DNA of 6,357 nucleotides. Source: Deltaproteobacteria bacterium. GTDB taxonomy: Bacteria; Desulfobacterota; Desulfobacteria; Desulfobacterales; ETH-SRB1. The notes under the pieces were generated by a model. The model was given only the letters and a program-made list of their open reading frames with translations. It was not told the origin of the DNA and made no database searches. The DNA is taken from NCBI GenBank assembly GCA_030262795.1, contig JAJSZO010000155.1, forward strand, positions 1-6,357, in the 5' to 3' direction. Positions 6,022-6,357 of this stretch are shown here, one piece after another. Within the stretch, counting starts at the first letter, position 1. Each line of letters opens with the position of its first letter. The position numbers and the translations under genes were made by a program.

Positions 6022-6357
6022 ACAATCGGAGATCCAAAGATTGATTTCTTGCTCCATTTTGCGCATTACTATGAGCACCGTGCTGGTTACAATTATGTTA
6101 TTGTGCTCCATGGCCGGTGGCGCAAAAGCAGCAACAATTGTGTCCACGGATCTGACCGAGCTCAGTCTTGAGGAGTTGATGAATATTGAGATCACCTCGG
6201 TCTCCAAAAAGCCTGAGAAACTTGCTGATGCCGCGGCCGCCATCTTTGTTATCACCCAGGAAGATATTCGTCGCTCCGGGGTGACATGTATTCCGGAAGC
6301 ACTCCGTATGGTGCCTGGCATTAATGTTGCGCGCATTGATTCAAACAAGTGGGCGAT
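6008..6357 (+). CDS. TonB-dependent outer-membrane receptor, N-terminal part (cut by window end)
   Basis: The first 116 codons of an energy-coupled outer-membrane transporter that would import a siderophore, cobalamin, metal chelate or similar ligand using TonB/ExbBD. The substrate cannot be told from this part. Residues 1-41 form a long signal peptide: charged start, hydrophobic stretch about 22-35, likely cleavage after AKA (39-41). LTELSLEELMNIEITSVSKK (49-68) is the usual lead-in of a widespread TonB-receptor group, and the plug domain follows with FVITQEDIRRSG (80-91), then IPEALRMVPGINVARID (95-111). The reading frame stays open to the window edge, so the rest of the plug and the 22-strand barrel lie beyond it. 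It starts from a strong ribosome site and is divergent from the receiver-lipoprotein operon. Its promoter is not obvious: a TTGACA at 5762 lacks a good -10 element. Confidence 0.92.
   Translation, partial: MYHVKQSEIQRLISCSILRITMSTVLVTIMLLCSMAGGAKAATIVSTDLTELSLEELMNIEITSVSKKPEKLADAAAAIFVITQEDIRRSGVTCIPEALRMVPGINVARIDSNKWA

Noticed and set aside
6013..6348. Minus-strand frame over the TonB receptor start
   Set aside because: It is antisense to a signal peptide and plug sequence with clear homology, so it is a shadow frame.

Overview
The window reads as a piece of a Gram-negative chromosome of roughly 40-45% GC by eye. Several features fit a Desulfobacterota- or Nitrospirota-like bacterium: a TonB-dependent receptor, a lipoprotein, a TolB/FG-GAP exported protein, a good sigma-54 promoter and a GatB-type amidotransferase. 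This placement comes from the gene repertoire alone and is tentative.

Layout. (1) Positions 11-3204, plus strand: gatB, a housekeeping gene for amide-tRNA synthesis, then a secreted protein joining a TolB-like domain to FG-GAP/VCBS-type calcium-loop repeats. (2) Positions 3272-4333, plus strand: a lone AAA-type ATPase of the ATPase_2 (archaeal-type STAND/DUF234-like) group, ending in a 9-bp stem that includes part of its stop codon. (3) Positions 5154-4381, minus strand: a two-gene unit of a stand-alone CheY-like receiver and a small lipoprotein. The two are tied together by a full-length Shine-Dalgarno sequence that contains the receiver's stop codon. (4) Positions 5155-6007: an 853-bp region between divergent genes. 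It holds a structured leader and a sigma-54 promoter for the receiver operon, a 195-bp near-symmetrical palindromic element (MITE-like), and a degenerate fragment resembling the plug of a TonB receptor. (5) Positions 6008-6357, plus strand: the first 116 codons of a TonB-dependent outer-membrane receptor, cut by the window end.

How it fits together. The left half looks like ordinary chromosomal content with unrelated functions side by side. The right half is more coherent: a receiver and a lipoprotein under RpoN control, divergent from an outer-membrane receptor. The space between them has been remodelled by a palindromic element and apparently by duplication or decay of a receptor gene. I do not see a clearly novel defence or mobile system. 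The most notable signals are the palindromic element, the receptor relic just upstream of an intact paralogue, and the sigma-54/leader arrangement.
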